A DNA stretch of 64,000 nucleotides from Paenibacillus sp. FSL K6-3182 (GCF_037976325.1 NZ_CP150265.1:448001-512000), one strand, 5' to 3'; positions 45,227-54,514 are shown, counted from the stretch's first letter. Made by a program: numbers and translations. The notes: generated by a model from the sequence alone, not told the origin.

Positions 45227-47607
45227 AGACGTTAAAGCTAGTTTTTGTGACTTTGCTAGTCATGGCCATTATTATGCCGACATCTGTTTTTGCGAAGGAT
45301 ACGGAAAAGGCGGGGAAAATAACGACCATTTCAGGCAAAGCGGAAGTGAAAAAGAGCGGCGGGTCCAAGAAATTTAATGCTTTTAAAGGAATGGCTATAA
45401 CAAAAGGCGATACGATACTAACCGGCAGTGATGGGAAAGTAACGATGGACCTGGACAGCGATAAAGAAGTCACGATTGGCACGGATACCACGCTTGTTGT
45501 GAGTGAGCTGGTCAAAAGCGCAAAGGCACTGGGCGGCAAAACTAGCCTAAGCCTGCTAAAGGGAAAGGTTCTTGTCACGATTAAGAAGAAGCTTGACGGC
45601 GATTCTAGGTTTGAGATCGAGACACCAACTGCCATTATGGGCGTTATGGGGACGCAGTTTACCGTTACGTATGAGAATAACGAGAGCTACTTGGGTGTAT
45701 TTGAAGGCGCAGTAAAAACGAAGCATGGTCCAGGGCTAACGGATGAGACGACGGTTAATCCGAATGAACAGCTGCCACTGAATAAAGATGGGGCAGGAGT
45801 AAAGGAAAAGCTGAATTATCTCGATCTTCCGTTGGTCGGCCTGGAGCATTATCTTCTGCTGCTTCAAAAGGACGCCAAAGCGGATAAGGCATTAATTGAG
45901 CAAGTTAAAGCACTAATTGAAAAGAAAAAACAAGAGGCGGCGGCAGCTGCAGGCGGTAGTGGAGGTTCACAATCCAACTCTACTATTGTATATGAGGACA
46001 ATGCGGGAACAGGCGGCAGCAGCGGTGGAGGCGGCAACCCAGTCGTGACGCCAACGCCAACGGCGTCACCAACGCCAACGGCGTCACCAACGCCAACGCC
46101 AACGCCAACGGCATCACCGACGCCAACGCCAACACCAACGCCAGAACCTGTGCCGCCAACGCTAGATTTAACGATGTTTTATAATCATTTAGAATTGTAT
46201 ATGAAAAATGATAAAACGTTTATTTTGCCATTTACGACAGCACTTGCTCTTAATGATTCTAGTGCAAATATCGTCAAATTTGAGGTGCGTCAGGATGACG
46301 CTGGTGAATTTGAAAGTCTAGATATCGTTGAGACGGTTGATATACATCCATCTGAACCTAATCAGCTGGTGATTAAATTAAAAGAAGCTGTGCAATACGG
46401 CTCTATAATTCGTATAACGGTCTATGAAAATAAATTAAAAAATTCGGAAACCAATGATGTGCAGACGAATGAACAAGTTACAGCAAGAGGAGAAATGGAA
46501 CAAGGGTTTCAATTTATAAATAACAGTGAATACCCGCCAATTGAATTTATTTTAGGGAAAACCGATTACAACACAACTATATCCTTTAGAACTTTTGGTT
46601 ATGGAATGCCTGAATGGCCTTCTGAGGGGAACTCCCCGTACATCAGAATAACTAGAGTTTGCCCAATTGAAGAAACGGAGGAGTGTTACCCGTTTTTTGA
46701 ATATAACCTTAGCGGTGCCTTACTATTTAGCATGACTGGTCCTGATACGGCAATGGTTATGTTAAAAGGAAATTATTTTGCCAAAGGCAATTTACGGCCT
46801 GGAGCATATCGCTTAAGTATTTCTTTAATGAATGGCAGTAATGGTCAGGTTGAAAACTTTCTAGAGCTTGATATTACAGTACGGGTAGCTAATCCTCCGG
46901 AGGCTTTAACCTATGCGGCATTTATGGAGGATGAGTATACGTTAGTGCTTCCATTTACTACGGGCCTTGCTTTTGGGAATTATTTTCCAAAAGATGGTTT
47001 GATAATTTATAAATGCGACGCGGTAGAGCTTCCAGAGGGTAGAACATGTAGAAATGCGGAGCTGCCCCTCCTCAACATAACGGATATTGAGAGTGTTGCT
47101 GTTGACCAAGATAATCAAACGCAGCTCATTGTAAAGCTTAAAGATCCCATTGCATACAACTCAAATATTGATGTGTATGTAAAACCGAATGCTTGGAAGA
47201 ACCCAGTTAATGGTGATTTTCAAGAAAACGAGCAGCATTTCTCTTTAGATAGCAAAGTAACTGCCTCTCCTAGATTCGTAGATTTTGAGAACAGACCCGC
47301 TATAGTGAAGGATAAGGAGCTTTTCATCTACACACACGGTTATGAACTGGGAGAGATAATAATTAATGGATATTTTTGTGCGGAAGAGCCATCTTGCTTT
47401 GGGTTTGAAAATATGCCGCTAGATAGCGATGCATATGAGCTCGAGAATGATGGTGAGTATACAAAACTCATACTTAAAGGATCCTATTTCAGTATGGAAC
47501 TAGCAAGAGGCGAGGGAAATATTACAATACCCATTATGAAAAAAGAGGAACAAATTGATGAGATAATTATACCCTTCCATATTATAAGGCCAATAACTAT
47601 AGATTAA
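45223..47607 (+). CDS. Secreted FecR-domain protein with Pro-Thr linker and two repeated C-terminal modules
   Basis: 794 residues. Signal peptide (LKLVFVTLLVMAIIMPTSVFA), then a FecR domain at about 30-165 (ITTISGKAEVKKSGG, GDTILTGSDGKVTMDLDSD, TPTAIMGVMGTQFTV). A Gly/Ser and Pro-Thr linker (about 245-310) leads to two related modules, starting MKNDKTFILPFTTALAL and MEDEYTLVLPFTTGLAF. These hold the protein's only cysteines, often in close pairs such as CPIEETEECYPF. Their DNA is clearly more AT-rich than the neighbours, which suggests separate origin. Start ATG overlaps the cyclase stop by 4 nt. CHASE2 cyclases and FecR proteins are a known genomic pair in other bacteria; here the FecR protein may feed the sensor. 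Function of the repeats is unknown. Confidence 0.8.
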   Translation: MKTLKLVFVTLLVMAIIMPTSVFAKDTEKAGKITTISGKAEVKKSGGSKKFNAFKGMAITKGDTILTGSDGKVTMDLDSDKEVTIGTDTTLVVSELVKSAKALGGKTSLSLLKGKVLVTIKKKLDGDSRFEIETPTAIMGVMGTQFTVTYENNESYLGVFEGAVKTKHGPGLTDETTVNPNEQLPLNKDGAGVKEKLNYLDLPLVGLEHYLLLLQKDAKADKALIEQVKALIEKKKQEAAAAAGGSGGSQSNSTIVYEDNAGTGGSSGGGGNPVVTPTPTASPTPTASPTPTPTPTASPTPTPTPTPEPVPPTLDLTMFYNHLELYMKNDKTFILPFTTALALNDSSANIVKFEVRQDDAGEFESLDIVETVDIHPSEPNQLVIKLKEAVQYGSIIRITVYENKLKNSETNDVQTNEQVTARGEMEQGFQFINNSEYPPIEFILGKTDYNTTISFRTFGYGMPEWPSEGNSPYIRITRVCPIEETEECYPFFEYNLSGALLFSMTGPDTAMVMLKGNYFAKGNLRPGAYRLSISLMNGSNGQVENFLELDITVRVANPPEALTYAAFMEDEYTLVLPFTTGLAFGNYFPKDGLIIYKCDAVELPEGRTCRNAELPLLNITDIESVAVDQDNQTQLIVKLKDPIAYNSNIDVYVKPNAWKNPVNGDFQENEQHFSLDSKVTASPRFVDFENRPAIVKDKELFIYTHGYELGEIIINGYFCAEEPSCFGFENMPLDSDAYELENDGEYTKLILKGSYFSMELARGEGNITIPIMKKEEQIDEIIIPFHIIRPITID
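46047..46146 (+). repeat. CCAACG hexamer tandem repeat coding for a Pro-Thr linker
   Basis: Repeats of CCAACG with interspersed GCGTCA make 18-bp higher-order units and encode alternating Pro-Thr with Ala-Ser steps. Such tracts change length by slippage; the number may differ between strains. Confidence 0.9.
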
Positions 47608-47627
47608 ATATCGAAAGGAGCAATTCT

Positions 47628-49091
47628 ATGAAAAGCAATATTAAATGGCTAGCAGCAAGCACGGCGCTTGCGACGATGCTAGTTTCGTTTCATGCAACAG
47701 CATTCGCGGCGAATGAACAGCCAGTAGAAATAAGAGAGACGGAGAACGTCGCTAAAGTTGCCAATGTCATCGAGAAAGCAAGCCAACCTTGGGGGCTGGC
47801 TTCTGCCCCTGACGGCAGCATCATTGTTGTAGGCTCGGGCAGCAATCAGATTAGCAAATGGCAAAATGAGAAGCTTACTCCTGTTACGACAAAGACGGAA
47901 GCGGGCTATTTCGATGGGACGATTGCCAATTCAACGTTCAATCAACCGTCTTCTACTGTAGTGAACAGCAAGGGTGTCATTTATGTAAGTGACACCGACA
48001 ATCACGTTGTGCGCAGAATTGTAAACGATCGAGTATACACGGCTGCGGGAAATGGCAAGCCAGGAAATAAAGACGGCAAATTTGGCGATGCGCAGTTTAA
48101 CTCCCCAACGGGATTAGCGATAGACAGCAAAGACAATGTTTATGTAGCAGACTCCCTAAACCATGTCATTCGTGTCATCACTCCCGAAGGCGTAACATCT
48201 ACCTTTGCTGGAGTTGCTGGCGAAACAGGCGGTTACAAGGACGGAAGCGCAGCGCAAGCTTTATTTAATGAACCGATGGGGCTTGTATTCGATGATAAGG
48301 GCGGTTTATATGTAGCTGACAGCGGCAATCATCTTATTCGTTATATTTATGATGGAAAGGTCAAGACGGTAGCTGGAAAACCGACAGCTGTCGATGCGCT
48401 TACCGGTTATATGGCAGGCGGCTATGGGAATGGCATAAGCGCTGAAGCGCGGTTTAATCGGCCGCGCGGGCTGGCATTTGCCGATGGGGTTTTGTTTGTT
48501 GCAGACAGCTTGAATAACCGAATTCGTGCTCTGCAAGCGGATGGAAAAGTCATTTCAATTGCAGGCCAAGGCGCGCCTGGCGATAAAGTTGGAGAGGTTG
48601 AACAAGCGCAGTTCAATCAACCGTCTTCCTTGCTGTATTTGAGCGGAAAACTGTACGTAGCCGACACGTTAAACAATAGCGTTAAGGTGCTGGCGGTGAA
48701 CCCTAAGGCTCTCAATCCTATTCGTACGAAAGAAGAACTGATTGCAGGTACGGAGCTGCTGCCAGCGAGCAAAGATATTCAAGTATGGCTGGATAATAAG
48801 CAAGTGAAGTTCACTGCTTTGCAAAAGCCTTTTAAGAGCGGAGAAAAAACATATCTTCCTGTGAGAGCTGTCTTTGGTGCATGGGGGGCGAACATAAAGT
48901 GGAATGCTGCGGCCAAGGAAGTGCAGCTGACCAAAAACAACTGGAAGCTTTCACTAAAAGTAAATGCGAAGCATACGGTTATTGTTGAAAAAGGCACTTT
49001 ATACGTAGATGCACAATATTTAGCTGATGCCGCTTCATTTTTGTTTGCTTTTGATAGTGAATACAATGCTATTATTATGAGTAGTGAGTAA
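47628..49091 (+). CDS. Secreted NHL-repeat beta-propeller with C-terminal stalk domain
   Basis: 487 residues. A signal peptide (cut near AFAA) is followed by five or six NHL repeats with the recurrent FNQPSSTVVNSKGVIYVSDTDNHVVR, FNSPTGLAIDSKDNVYVADSLNHVIR and FNEPMGLVFDDKGGLYVADSGNHLIR patterns, forming a propeller for ligand or protein binding. The last 110 residues (KFTALQKPF, YLPVRAVFGAWGANIKWN) are a copper-amine-oxidase-N stalk domain. GAAAGGAG precedes ATG 47628. It is the fourth gene of the cyclase operon and could be the extracellular partner of the FecR protein; inference. Confidence 0.85.
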   Translation: MKSNIKWLAASTALATMLVSFHATAFAANEQPVEIRETENVAKVANVIEKASQPWGLASAPDGSIIVVGSGSNQISKWQNEKLTPVTTKTEAGYFDGTIANSTFNQPSSTVVNSKGVIYVSDTDNHVVRRIVNDRVYTAAGNGKPGNKDGKFGDAQFNSPTGLAIDSKDNVYVADSLNHVIRVITPEGVTSTFAGVAGETGGYKDGSAAQALFNEPMGLVFDDKGGLYVADSGNHLIRYIYDGKVKTVAGKPTAVDALTGYMAGGYGNGISAEARFNRPRGLAFADGVLFVADSLNNRIRALQADGKVISIAGQGAPGDKVGEVEQAQFNQPSSLLYLSGKLYVADTLNNSVKVLAVNPKALNPIRTKEELIAGTELLPASKDIQVWLDNKQVKFTALQKPFKSGEKTYLPVRAVFGAWGANIKWNAAAKEVQLTKNNWKLSLKVNAKHTVIVEKGTLYVDAQYLADAASFLFAFDSEYNAIIMSSE

Positions 49092-49132
49092 TAAGTAGCA
49101 AAATTCCCTATCGCTGGAATGGAGGCTGTACA

Positions 49133-49954
49133 ATGACTTTGGAAAACCGCTCGCAAAATAATGTAGACCGTTTCTCAGGCTTTCAAAACGATTACGACCA
49201 GCATCGTCCGAAAGCTCCTGCCGCAGTTGTAAATATTTTGACAAGTTATTTGGGAAGAGTGCCAAGCGTTGTGGCGGATGTTGGATGCGGAACGGGGCTG
49301 TCCTCCTTTATATGGCTCGGGAATGCGGAGCGAATTGTAGGTTTTGAGCCAAATGACGATATGAGAAGCAAAGCGCTGGCTCATTTGTCTAAGCTCCCCG
49401 AGGACCAATCAATTTCCTTCATCAAAGGGTATTCTGACCAGCTTAATTTAGATGCGGACAGTGTTGATATTGTAACCTGCTCGCAGTCATTTCATTGGAT
49501 GGAGCCCGTCAGCACGCTCTCTGAATTTGCCCGCGTTCTGAAGCCGGAAGGTGTGTTTGCCGCCTATGATTGCGATTGGCCTCCAACGCTGCACTGGGCT
49601 GTCGAATTAGAATATAAGCAGCTTATGGATCGTTCTGAGGAGATTATTGCTGCTCATATCCCAGAGAAGGATCAAGCGAGCAAACGAGATAAGGAACAGC
49701 ATTTAACACAAATTCATAACAGTGGTCTCTTCCGTTTCTCCAAAGAAATCGTGTTCCATAACATGGAGCGCTGCGACGCAGAGCGTTATATTGGTCTGGC
49801 TATTAGCCAAGGCGGCATTCAAGCGGTCTTCAAGCTTGGCTCGAAGGCGCTGGAAGAGCAATTGCAAAGCTATCGCAGCAGTGTCGAGCGTTATTTTGCG
49901 GGAAGAACACTTGATATCATGTTCAGCTACCGCATGCGGATAGGTGTAAAATAG
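49133..49954 (+). CDS. Class I SAM-dependent methyltransferase
   Basis: 273 residues. Motif I VVADVGCGTGLSS and motif II/III region SVDIVTCSQSFHWMEPVSTLSEFARVLKPEGVFAAYDCDW place it in the Methyltransf_11/UbiE-like group. SQSFHW is seen in many small-molecule methyltransferases of Firmicutes. The acceptor is unknown. A ribosome site TGGAGG precedes ATG 49133. It starts 41 nt after the NHL gene and ends before a terminator, so it may be the last gene of the operon or use its own promoter. Confidence 0.83.
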   Translation: MTLENRSQNNVDRFSGFQNDYDQHRPKAPAAVVNILTSYLGRVPSVVADVGCGTGLSSFIWLGNAERIVGFEPNDDMRSKALAHLSKLPEDQSISFIKGYSDQLNLDADSVDIVTCSQSFHWMEPVSTLSEFARVLKPEGVFAAYDCDWPPTLHWAVELEYKQLMDRSEEIIAAHIPEKDQASKRDKEQHLTQIHNSGLFRFSKEIVFHNMERCDAERYIGLAISQGGIQAVFKLGSKALEEQLQSYRSSVERYFAGRTLDIMFSYRMRIGVK

Positions 49955-49979
49955 AGCATTATTAGCGTTTAAATGGTGC

Positions 49980-50022
49980 AGAAGACAGTCTTGTCGTGAG
50001 GACAAGGTTGTCTTCTTTTTTA
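49980..50022 (+). terminator. Rho-independent terminator
   Basis: AGAAGACAGTCTTGTC pairs with GACAAGGTTGTCTTCT around GTGAG, followed by six T. Confidence 0.92.
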
Positions 50023-50030
50023 TTGCTAAA

Positions 50031-50060
50031 ATGACCGCAAAACGTATTTGCATGTATAAT
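50031..50060 (+). promoter_or_regulatory. Candidate promoter of the TetR gene
   Basis: ATGACC (50031-50036) and TATAAT (50055-50060) are 18 bp apart, upstream of the TTG start at 50098. Confidence 0.5.
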
Positions 50061-50097
50061 GCAGGTTAAGTGTGATTTATTGTAAGGAGGACTTAGC

Positions 50098-50697
50098 TTG
50101 TCACCTAGAAATGTAGAAAAAGATAAAATGATGCGTGAAAAAAAGATGCAGCATATTCTCGACTGTGCGCTGAAGGTTATGGCGATTAATGGTTTTCAAT
50201 TAACGAGCATTCAAGATATAGCGAAAGAAGCAAAGGTTAGTGTGGGTAATGTCTATCACTACTATGCTTCGAAAGAAGAGATATTCAGCGAGGTGCTGCG
50301 CTCGGGGCAGACGAATTATGGGAAGTATGTAACCGATTTAGCGGCCATGGATATGGAACCGATCGCTAAGCTTAGGGTAATGCTTGCCTCTTGGCTCTCA
50401 TTGGAGACAAACTGGGCGTTCACGATTCTCATGCATACGGCAAGGTTATCCGAGTCTACTCCGCCAGACATTAAGAAGGCGATCACGGACCGTTTTACAG
50501 TAAACCTAGGCCCTGTCGCTGATATTATGAGTGACGGCATACGTAGGGGAATCATCATTGATGAAGATCCCTTGCAGCTTGCTTTTTATTTTGTAAGCCT
50601 TATACAAGGCCTGACACTCCAGCGTCCGCCCGATTATGAGGTGAAGGTGGAGATGAATGTTGAGGCGATTATTCGATTATTTGAGATCAAAAAATAG
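50098..50697 (+). CDS. TetR-family transcriptional regulator
   Basis: 199 residues starting at TTG 50098, 8 nt after AAGGAGG. The N-terminal helix-turn-helix is IQDIAKEAKVSVGNVYHYYASKEEIFSEVL, and the remainder is a helical ligand-binding domain with no family-wide signature. It is transcribed in the same direction as, and 231 bp ahead of, the ssu operon, and immediately after the methyltransferase gene; whether it controls either is unclear. An inverted TTAACG/CGTTAA pair at about 50832-50857 in the gap ahead of ssu is the nearest candidate operator. Confidence 0.85.
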   Translation: MSPRNVEKDKMMREKKMQHILDCALKVMAINGFQLTSIQDIAKEAKVSVGNVYHYYASKEEIFSEVLRSGQTNYGKYVTDLAAMDMEPIAKLRVMLASWLSLETNWAFTILMHTARLSESTPPDIKKAITDRFTVNLGPVADIMSDGIRRGIIIDEDPLQLAFYFVSLIQGLTLQRPPDYEVKVEMNVEAIIRLFEIKK

Positions 50698-50722
50698 CTT
50701 TTTTAGGCATGCGAAAAAAAAG

Positions 50723-50751
50723 TTGACAAAGTTGAAATGATAACGCAAAAT
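50723..50751 (+). promoter_or_regulatory. Candidate sigma-A promoter of the ssu operon
   Basis: TTGACA (50723-50728) and CAAAAT (50746-50751) are spaced 17 bp. It gives a leader of about 170 nt that includes an inverted TTAACG/CGTTAA element. No SAM (S-box) or T-box structure was recognised. Confidence 0.45.
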
Positions 50752-50928
50752 AAGCAACATAACAAACCGAATGAACATTCAAATTGTAGATTGGTTTGAC
50801 ATATGGGCGAATCGACCAGACCACTGGAGATTTAACGTTAGTTATTATACGCGTTAAGTCTTTTTATTTTACCATAATACCAAGTAATCGGGTGTTAATA
50901 ATGAAATATCGAATAGGAGGGGCAGCTT

Positions 50929-51705
50929 ATGGCGGCGGAGATGCTCGTAGTACATGAACTTAATAAGACATTTGCAACACCCTCGGGAGATGTCATTGCG
51001 CTTGATCGCATTGGGCTTCAGGTGAAACAAGGGGAATTTATTACGATTATTGGACCGAGCGGCTGCGGCAAAAGCACATTGCTCAAAATTGTAGCAGGGC
51101 TCGATACCGGTTATGAAGGAACGGTATTGCTGAATGGAAAACCGATTGAAGGACCGAGCATAGAAAAAGGATTTATTTTTCAAGAACCGAGGCTGTTCCC
51201 TTGGTTGACGGTGGAGAAAAATATAGCCGCAAATTTATCGCTTCGCAAGCCGGAGGTTCGTAAGCGAGTAGATGAGCTCATCGAGCTTGTAAGGCTGAAG
51301 GGCTTCGAACAGTCTTATCCTCGCGAGTTATCTGGAGGCATGGCGCAGCGTGTAGCTATTGCAAGAGCGCTGCTTCGCAGTCCTGATATATTGCTGCTGG
51401 ATGAGCCGTTTGGCGCATTGGATGCTTTTACTCGGTCGCATATGCAAGAGGTGCTGCTTGATATTTGGCAGAAAAACAAAACGACGATGTTGTTTGTGAC
51501 ACATGATTTGGATGAGGCGGTTTTTCTGGGCGAGCGAGTCGTCATTATGAATCCGCGTCCGGGTCATATTCGAAAAATATTGCCGATTGATTTGCTGTAT
51601 CCTCGGAAACGAGCAGGCCATGCTTTTCAAGAGATGCGGCACAAGGTGCTGGGTGAGTTTGAGAAGGTTGAGGGACCGGAAATCGATCAAGGCGCGGATA
51701 TTTAA
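50929..51705 (+). CDS. ssuB: Sulfonate-type ABC transporter ATPase
   Basis: 258 residues: Walker [10 protein letters not shown], signature LSGGMAQ, Walker [13 protein letters not shown] and H-loop [19 protein letters not shown] are all intact and typical of the SsuB/TauB/NrtD group. AGGAGGGG is 7-8 nt ahead of ATG 50929. It powers uptake by the lipoprotein and two permeases that follow. The ssu label rests on the gene set, including the flavin monooxygenase; nitrate, taurine and aliphatic sulfonate transporters share the same ATPase subtype. Confidence 0.85.
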   Translation: MAAEMLVVHELNKTFATPSGDVIALDRIGLQVKQGEFITIIGPSGCGKSTLLKIVAGLDTGYEGTVLLNGKPIEGPSIEKGFIFQEPRLFPWLTVEKNIAANLSLRKPEVRKRVDELIELVRLKGFEQSYPRELSGGMAQRVAIARALLRSPDILLLDEPFGALDAFTRSHMQEVLLDIWQKNKTTMLFVTHDLDEAVFLGERVVIMNPRPGHIRKILPIDLLYPRKRAGHAFQEMRHKVLGEFEKVEGPEIDQGADI

Positions 51706-51752
51706 TTAACTATTTTTCACCAAAAATAAAGATCGTCGGGGAGAGAATGAAG

Positions 51753-52778
51753 ATGAACAGATTACGCCTTCTTACGGCAGCAATTATTGTATTAGCGGTA
51801 TTTATTAGCGGCTGCGCGGCTTCTGGCAATGGAAATTCAGACAAGAAAGAAACGGGCAACGCGGGCAACAAAGCAGCAAAGAGCTATGACGGAGTTACTG
51901 TAAAGATCGGATATCAGGGCAGCGGCGGCTTAATGGGCAAAGCGATTGAGGAGAAATGGTTTGAAGATGAATTTGGCAAGCTTGGCGTGAAAGTGGAGTA
52001 CGCGGAATTTCAGAGCGGCCCTCCAATGACAGAGGCAATTGCTTCTAACCGTCTTGATTTCGCTGGACTTGGCAATATGCCGATCATTGCAGCACAAGCT
52101 GCGGACATTAAATTTACTGTCATTTCTCAGGCGCTCGAAGGCAAAAACAATGTCGCGATCATCGTGCCTAAAGATAGCCCGTTTCAAACGGTTGCTGACT
52201 TAAAAGGCAAGAAGGTAGCTGTTGCCAAGGGGAGCAACGCATTTAACTTCCTTTACCGCGGCCTTGAAGGTGCGGGGCTTAAAGCATCGGATTTGGAAAT
52301 TATTCAACTGCAGCCGGATGAAGCGCAACCTGCTTTTGAGACGGGGAAGGTTGATGCATGGGCGACATGGGAGCCGAATATTACGCTGAACACACTGCAG
52401 GATAAAGCGAAGGTGCTTGCGGACGGCGAACAGCTGGGCGTGCTTTCTCCTTCCTTCAACATTGTTAGAAAACAATTTGCTGATGATTATCCTGAGCTCG
52501 TTACCCTGTATCTGAAAGTATGGAACAAAGCGCTTGCTTGGGAAAATGATAATCGTGCCGAATCCACCGAGCGTTATGCGGCAGAGCGTAAAGTGCCTGC
52601 GGCATTAATTGAAGCAATCTTCAATCGCTCCAGGACGATTAATATCCCTGTATCGGACGAAATTATTGCAGAGCAGCAAAAGACGGCGGACTTCCAGTTC
52701 GACATTAAAGTCATTCGCAAGAAAATCGACGTGTCCACCGTATTTGATAACAAATTTATTGAAGAAGCGTTGAAATAA
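51753..52778 (+). CDS. ssuA: Sulfonate-type substrate-binding lipoprotein
   Basis: 341 residues from ATG 51753 (GGGGAGAG 7 nt upstream; ATG 51747 is only 1 nt from it). The lipobox FISGC gives a lipidated C21. The body is the NMT1/SsuA-type type 2 binding protein: KIGYQGSGGLMGKAIEEKW, LDFAGLGNMPIIAAQAADI, DAWATWEPNITL. It carries a sulfonate or related anion to the permeases. The specific sulfur compound cannot be predicted. Confidence 0.87.
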   Translation: MNRLRLLTAAIIVLAVFISGCAASGNGNSDKKETGNAGNKAAKSYDGVTVKIGYQGSGGLMGKAIEEKWFEDEFGKLGVKVEYAEFQSGPPMTEAIASNRLDFAGLGNMPIIAAQAADIKFTVISQALEGKNNVAIIVPKDSPFQTVADLKGKKVAVAKGSNAFNFLYRGLEGAGLKASDLEIIQLQPDEAQPAFETGKVDAWATWEPNITLNTLQDKAKVLADGEQLGVLSPSFNIVRKQFADDYPELVTLYLKVWNKALAWENDNRAESTERYAAERKVPAALIEAIFNRSRTINIPVSDEIIAEQQKTADFQFDIKVIRKKIDVSTVFDNKFIEEALK

Positions 52779-52809
52779 TACACTGAACAAGAGGAATGGG
52801 GCGTTTCTT

Positions 52810-53658
52810 ATGGTTGGAGCTGGCTCAGAAAGCGCATTGCATAAGCCCATCAAAGTAATGAAGAGGCGGCAGAGGAGCCGTCTCTCTATTCAAACGGTTA
52901 ATCTGCTGCTCAGTTTGCTGCTTCCAGTCGGCTTATTGGCCATCTGGCAAATTGCTGGAATGATGGGGAAGCTCAATCCAACGCTGCTGCCAACACCAGG
53001 CTTAATTGTGGAGGAATTCGTTCATTTAACTTTATCTGGTGAGCTGGTTTATCATCTCGGTATTTCAGCTCGTCGTGCGCTGCTTGGATTTTTGCTGGGC
53101 GGAGGATTAGGTTTAGTTGTGGGATTATGGGTAGGGTTCTCCTATAAGACGGAAAGGCTCATTGATCCTTCCTTGCAAATGCTTCGTACTTTGCCCCATT
53201 TGGCAGTAGCTCCGTTGTTTATTTTGTGGTTTGGCTTTGATGAGACATCTAAAGTGTTATTGATTGCAAAAGGTGCTTTTTTCCCACTGTACGTCAATAC
53301 CTTTCTTGGTATTCGTTCCGTAGATGGCAAATTGTTTGACGTTGCTCGTGTGCTGCAGTTTAGCCGCTGGCAAATGATTGCGAAGCTTGTTCTTCCAGCA
53401 TCGCTTCCTAATATCTTTCTTGGCGTGCGACTTTCTATCGGCGTGGCATGGCTTGGGCTTGTTGTGGCGGAAATGATGGGTTCGAGCTCAGGAATTGGTT
53501 TTCTGATTAATGATGCGCGTTATCTCATGATTACTTCGGTTGTATTTGTAGGCATTATTATTTTTGCTGCAGTCGGTAAGCTGACGGATTCGCTTGTTAA
53601 GCTGCTTGAGAAGAGGCTGCTAAATTGGCAGGACAGCTACAAAGGAGGCAGCAAGTAA
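52810..53658 (+). CDS. ssuC: Sulfonate-type ABC permease 1
   Basis: 282 residues, six membrane helices of the BPD_transp_1 fold with the cytoplasmic loop DVARVLQFSRWQMIAKLVLPASLPNIFLGV. Its closest neighbour is the next gene: the core motifs RLIDPSLQMLRTLPHLAVAPLFILWFG and KVLLIAKGAFFPLYVNTFLGIRS recur there with small changes. It is followed by that paralogue with a 1-nt overlap (TAATG), so the two are probably translated together and form a heterodimeric pore. Confidence 0.85.
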   Translation: MVGAGSESALHKPIKVMKRRQRSRLSIQTVNLLLSLLLPVGLLAIWQIAGMMGKLNPTLLPTPGLIVEEFVHLTLSGELVYHLGISARRALLGFLLGGGLGLVVGLWVGFSYKTERLIDPSLQMLRTLPHLAVAPLFILWFGFDETSKVLLIAKGAFFPLYVNTFLGIRSVDGKLFDVARVLQFSRWQMIAKLVLPASLPNIFLGVRLSIGVAWLGLVVAEMMGSSSGIGFLINDARYLMITSVVFVGIIIFAAVGKLTDSLVKLLEKRLLNWQDSYKGGSK

Positions 53659-54479
53659 TGAGCGAACGAACCGCTTCGCGTGAAATGGGCGTTAAGGCAG
53701 CTGGTCGGGACTGGTTAAGCGTTATTCCGAAGCCGCTTCATGGCTGGATTGTTCCGGCTTTAATTGTGATTGTCTGGCAGGCGGTCAGCGGGCTTGGTTT
53801 GTTGTCTGAAACACTGCTGCCGGCCCCGTCAAATATTGTGAAGAGCTTTGTGTCATTGTGTGAATCGGGAGAGATGGGGAAGCATCTCGGTATTAGCATG
53901 TACCGCGCTGGTTTTGGGTTTCTTCTTGGCGGAGCGCTCGGGCTGCTGCTTGGTTTATCTGCGGGTCTTGGCAAAGTGATGGAGAGGACGCTTGATCCTT
54001 CGCTGCAAATGCTGAGAACGGTGCCGCTGCTTTCCGTTATTCCGTTGTTTATTTTGTGGTTCGGGATCGGAGAATTTTCAAAGGTGCTGCTTATTGGACT
54101 TGGCGCTTTTTTCCCGGTTTATGTAAACACATTTCTTGGTATTCGAAATACGGATGTGAAGCTGTATGAGGTTTCGCGTATTTTCCAATACACGAAGCTT
54201 CAGCAGGTAACAAAGCTTATTATACCAGCGGCCTTGCCGAATATTTTATTGGGCGTACGGCTATCGCTTGGCGCTTCGTGGCTGCTGCTTGTTGTTGCAG
54301 AAATGATGGGGACGAGTGCAGGTATCGGTTATATGATTCAGGATGCAAGAGCATACTCGCAAACGGAAATTGTTTTTGTAGGCATTATTTTGTTCGCTGT
54401 ATTTGGCAAGTTGTCGGATTCGGCCATTCGGCTGCTGGAAACCAAATGGCTTCGCTGGCGAGATACGTATAAAGGATGA
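53658..54479 (+). CDS. Sulfonate-type ABC permease 2 (tandem paralogue)
   Basis: 273 residues from ATG 53658, 9 nt after AAAGGAGG. ERTLDPSLQMLRTVPLLSVIPLFILWFG and KVLLIGLGAFFPVYVNTFLGIRN match the preceding permease almost step for step, and YEVSRIFQYTKLQQVTKLIIPAALPNILLGVRL is its EAA-like loop. The duplication implies either a heterodimeric pore or two alternative pores sharing one ATPase and one binding protein. Both copies keep the loop needed to bind the ATPase. Confidence 0.85.
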   Translation: MSERTASREMGVKAAGRDWLSVIPKPLHGWIVPALIVIVWQAVSGLGLLSETLLPAPSNIVKSFVSLCESGEMGKHLGISMYRAGFGFLLGGALGLLLGLSAGLGKVMERTLDPSLQMLRTVPLLSVIPLFILWFGIGEFSKVLLIGLGAFFPVYVNTFLGIRNTDVKLYEVSRIFQYTKLQQVTKLIIPAALPNILLGVRLSLGASWLLLVVAEMMGTSAGIGYMIQDARAYSQTEIVFVGIILFAVFGKLSDSAIRLLETKWLRWRDTYKG

Positions 54480-54514
54480 CAAAATGAATCGTTTGGAGAG
54501 GCGGTTAACGGATT

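Noticed and set aside
45168..45635. 155-residue antisense frame at the FecR gene start
   Set aside because: Overlaps the signal peptide and FecR domain, which are clearly coding on the other strand.
46047..46146. CRISPR-like short repeats
   Set aside because: They are in-frame CCAACG hexamers that encode a Pro-Thr linker, with no spacers.
50752..50928. SAM riboswitch or T-box before the ssu operon
   Set aside because: No conserved kink-turn, specifier loop or antiterminator sequence could be recognised.
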